From JAFNAG01 sp963739235 (GTDB lineage: Bacteria > Acidobacteriota > UBA6911): a stretch of DNA of 64,000 nucleotides. The translations under genes were made by a program, and so were the position numbers. Below the pieces are notes generated by a model. It made no database searches and was not told the origin of the DNA. It was given only the letters and a program-made list of their open reading frames with translations. The DNA lies in the NCBI GenBank assembly GCA_963739235.1, contig CAVTZY010000023.1:124001-188000 (forward strand), written 5' to 3'. Positions 62,173-64,000 of the stretch are shown piece by piece (position 1 is the first letter of the stretch; each line of letters begins with the position of its first letter).

Positions 62173-63242
62173 TCCGCCGTTTGCTTTATCTGATCCTGAT
62201 TCTGGCCCTGGCGGCCGGAGGCATTTATTTCTACAGAACCATGAACCGCCCCCAGGGATTGATGCTCACCGGGATTGTCACCACCCACGAGGTTTACCTC
62301 AGCCCGCAAATCCAGGGCCGGATCAGTCAGCTTTTGGTGAAAGAGGGGGACACCGTCACGGCAGGTCAGCTGGTCGCGGTGATTGATCCGCAGGAGTTGA
62401 AGGCCGACCGCCTTTTTTATGCCCGAACGGAACAAGGTGCGGCGGCCCAGGTCGAAGAGGACGAAGCTGCGCTGAAGTATCAGGAGACGCTTACGCGCGA
62501 CCAGATCCGGCAAGCCGAAGCCGCACTGACCGCTGCCGAGGCACAAGCCAGAGAGGTCCTAGCGGAGGTGGAACTTGACCGCGTGAACCTCGAGCGCTCC
62601 GAAAGCCTTTTCAAAAAACAGGTCCTTTCAGCACAGGCGCTGGATCAAGCCCGCACCTCCTACGAGACGAGCAAGGCGCGCGCGGATTCGTTGCGCAAAC
62701 TGGTCGATGCCCAGAGTGCCACCGTGGCCGTCGCCCGTGCCAATGAGAATCAGATCACCGTCCGGTTGAAGGCAGTTCAGGCCAGTCGGACACAGGTGCT
62801 TGCTGCGGCCGCACAGAAATCCAAAGCCGATGTGCGCCTGAGTTATACCGAAGTCCGGGCCCCCATCAACGGCATCGTAGCCGTTCTGGCCGCGCGCCAG
62901 GGGGAAGTCCTCAGCGTCAGCCAGACGATTGTAACCCTGATCGATCCGGATGATCTGTGGGTGCGCGCGGATGTCGAGGAGACCTATATCGACCATATTC
63001 GTCTGGGCGATTCGCTGACCGTGCGGTTGCCGTCCGGGGTAGAGCAGGCCGGGACGGTTTTCTATCGCGCTGTGGTGGCGGAATTTGCCACCCAGCGGGA
63101 TGTGAGCCGCAGCAAGCGGGATATCAAGACCTTCGAGATCCGCCTGCGATTGGACAACAAGGATCGACATCTGTGGCCGGGCCTGACGACCTACGTCATG
63201 TTGCCTGTGCAGGATGTGCAGGGGGCTCCGTCTTCCCATTAA
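62169..63242 (+). CDS. HlyD/EmrA-type membrane fusion protein
   Basis: A 357-residue periplasmic adaptor: an N-terminal anchor (RLLYLILILALAAGGIYFYR), lipoyl half-motifs (QIQGRISQLLVKEGDTVTAG and VRAPINGIVAVLAARQGEV), a long coiled-coil hairpin between them (ARTEQGAAAQVEEDEAAL onward) and a beta-barrel domain (LWVRADVEETYIDHIRLGD). It is followed after 77 bases by an ABC ATPase gene, so it belongs to a YhiI/YbhG-type ABC exporter rather than an EmrB pump. Confidence 0.88.
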   Translation: MIRRLLYLILILALAAGGIYFYRTMNRPQGLMLTGIVTTHEVYLSPQIQGRISQLLVKEGDTVTAGQLVAVIDPQELKADRLFYARTEQGAAAQVEEDEAALKYQETLTRDQIRQAEAALTAAEAQAREVLAEVELDRVNLERSESLFKKQVLSAQALDQARTSYETSKARADSLRKLVDAQSATVAVARANENQITVRLKAVQASRTQVLAAAAQKSKADVRLSYTEVRAPINGIVAVLAARQGEVLSVSQTIVTLIDPDDLWVRADVEETYIDHIRLGDSLTVRLPSGVEQAGTVFYRAVVAEFATQRDVSRSKRDIKTFEIRLRLDNKDRHLWPGLTTYVMLPVQDVQGAPSSH

Positions 63243-63319
63243 CTTCTCCGAGGCGTAGAGACAAACAGGGTGTGGTTTCGATGCCGCGGCTGCGTTGATT
63301 TTTTTGAGAAAGGTCTGTC

Positions 63320-64000
63320 GTGCCGGCGATTGAGGCGACTGAAATCAGGAAGTGCTTCGGGACTTTCTGTGCTGTGGACAACCTCACTTTCTCCGTGGAC
63401 GAGGGGGAGGTTTTCGGCCTCCTCGGCCCCAATGGAGCAGGCAAGTCTACGCTCATTCGCATTCTCACCACGCTGCTGCCGCCGACATCCGGCGTTGCCC
63501 TGGTCAACGGCTTCGATGTGGTGAATGCGGCGAATAAGGTGCGGCGCACGATCGGCGTGATTCCGCAGGCGATGACTTCCGATCTGGACTTGACCGCGGC
63601 GGAGAACATGGAGATTTTCGCCAAGCTCTATGGTGTTTCCAGGGAGAGGCGGAAAAGGGTGACCCGGGAGCTTTTGAACGCCGTCGATCTTGAGCAATGG
63701 GCCGATAAACCTGTGCGGAATTTTTCCGGCGGGATGCGCCGCCGGCTCGAAATCGCCCGCGGTCTGGTACACGAGCCCAACATCTTTTTCCTGGACGAGC
63801 CGACGACCGGCCTGGATCCCGTGTCGCGCGTCTCGGTCTGGGAGATGTTGATGAAACTGAAGCAGGAGCGCGAGCTGACGATTCTCCTGACCACCCATTA
63901 TATGGATGAGGCCGACCGGCTGTGCAACCGCATCGCTATCATCGACCACGGCAAGCTCGTCGCACTGGACTCGCCGCTCAAGCTGAAAGCTTCCATCCCG
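63320..64000 (+). CDS. ABC transporter ATPase (efflux type), 3' end outside window
   Basis: The frame opens at GTG 63320 (AAGG upstream) and runs off the window after 227 codons. Motifs are Walker A (LLGPNGAGKSTLIRIL), the Q-loop (GVIPQAM), the signature NFSGGMRRRLEIARGLV, Walker B (IFFLDEPTTGLDP) and the His switch (LLTTHYMDEADR). The sequence resembles CcmA/YbhF/DrrA-type drug-export ATPases. With the TetR and HlyD genes it forms an export operon whose permease would follow. Confidence 0.92.
   Translation, partial: MPAIEATEIRKCFGTFCAVDNLTFSVDEGEVFGLLGPNGAGKSTLIRILTTLLPPTSGVALVNGFDVVNAANKVRRTIGVIPQAMTSDLDLTAAENMEIFAKLYGVSRERRKRVTRELLNAVDLEQWADKPVRNFSGGMRRRLEIARGLVHEPNIFFLDEPTTGLDPVSRVSVWEMLMKLKQERELTILLTTHYMDEADRLCNRIAIIDHGKLVALDSPLKLKASIP

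Noticed and set aside
1..64000. CRISPR arrays, tRNA or rRNA genes
   Set aside because: No regularly spaced direct repeats of CRISPR size, and no tRNA- or rRNA-like sequence, were noticed on either strand. The Cas4-like domains are not next to any cas gene.

Overview
The window looks like a chromosomal segment of an Acidobacteriota bacterium, probably from a metagenome-assembled genome. The main evidence is two large FtsX/MacB permeases of the acidobacterial duplicated-permease type (11885-14353, and 47727-50412 with its PadR-type repressor), together with high-GC core genes: a DUF4097 protein, a MacA/MacB-type exporter, an Omp85-like protein and an NtrY/NtrX-like two-component pair. Many genes carry a single-base frameshift. 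This could be real decay or an indel-prone consensus, so broken calls are marked as such. No tRNA, rRNA or CRISPR array was seen.

Layout. 1-4.4 kb: MacB/MacA-type efflux genes (minus strand), DUF4097 protein, ferritin-like protein. 4.4-6.7 kb: a palindromic repeat and an IS1380 element whose end abuts an EamA transporter gene. 6.7-11.6 kb: a minus-strand cluster of holo-ACP synthase, acyl-AMP ligase, acyl carrier protein and alpha-oxoamine synthase, which looks like a dedicated ACP-dependent amino-ketone or sphingoid-like pathway. 11.9-14.7 kb: permease and a metallophosphoesterase remnant. 14.7-16.7 kb: a three-gene cassette with a PD-(D/E)XK nuclease behind an operator-like promoter. 16.7-22.2 kb: a tight operon of ClpP-like protease, AAA+ ATPase and a RecB/Cas4-like plus RNase H-like nuclease (DUF2779), with a divergent WYL regulator. 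22.3-24.2 kb: an intact ISAzo13-like element. 24.2-30.2 kb: IS91 debris and a series of small or hypothetical genes. 30.3-33.3 kb: a decayed IS21 element. 34-36 kb: MotA-like and DJ-1-like proteins. 36-40.9 kb: remnant of a MobF conjugative module interrupted by an unclassified 2.9-kb transposon and an IS630 fragment. 41.1-44.3 kb: a 937-residue protein fusing a TM0106/Cas4-like nuclease module, an RNase H-like exonuclease and an IS66-type DDE transposase. 44.4-56 kb: a patchwork of FRG, dockerin/cohesin/FN3, HicAB and helicase fragments separated by IS91 copies. 56-61 kb: NtrC-type regulator, NtrY-like kinase, DUF4390-like protein and Omp85-like protein. 61.5-64 kb: TetR, HlyD and an ABC ATPase.

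The most unusual items are four. First, the nuclease-exonuclease-transposase fusion at 41-44 kb. Second, the ClpP/AAA+/DUF2779/WYL operon, whose DUF2779 protein has the same two-part nuclease architecture as the front of that fusion. Third, two unrelated transposases (22.5-24.2 and 38.0-40.6 kb) that share one N-terminal helper domain and the same A8 slippery site for -1 frameshifting. Fourth, an inverted repeat bracketing the -10 box and ribosome-binding site that recurs in three different transposons.
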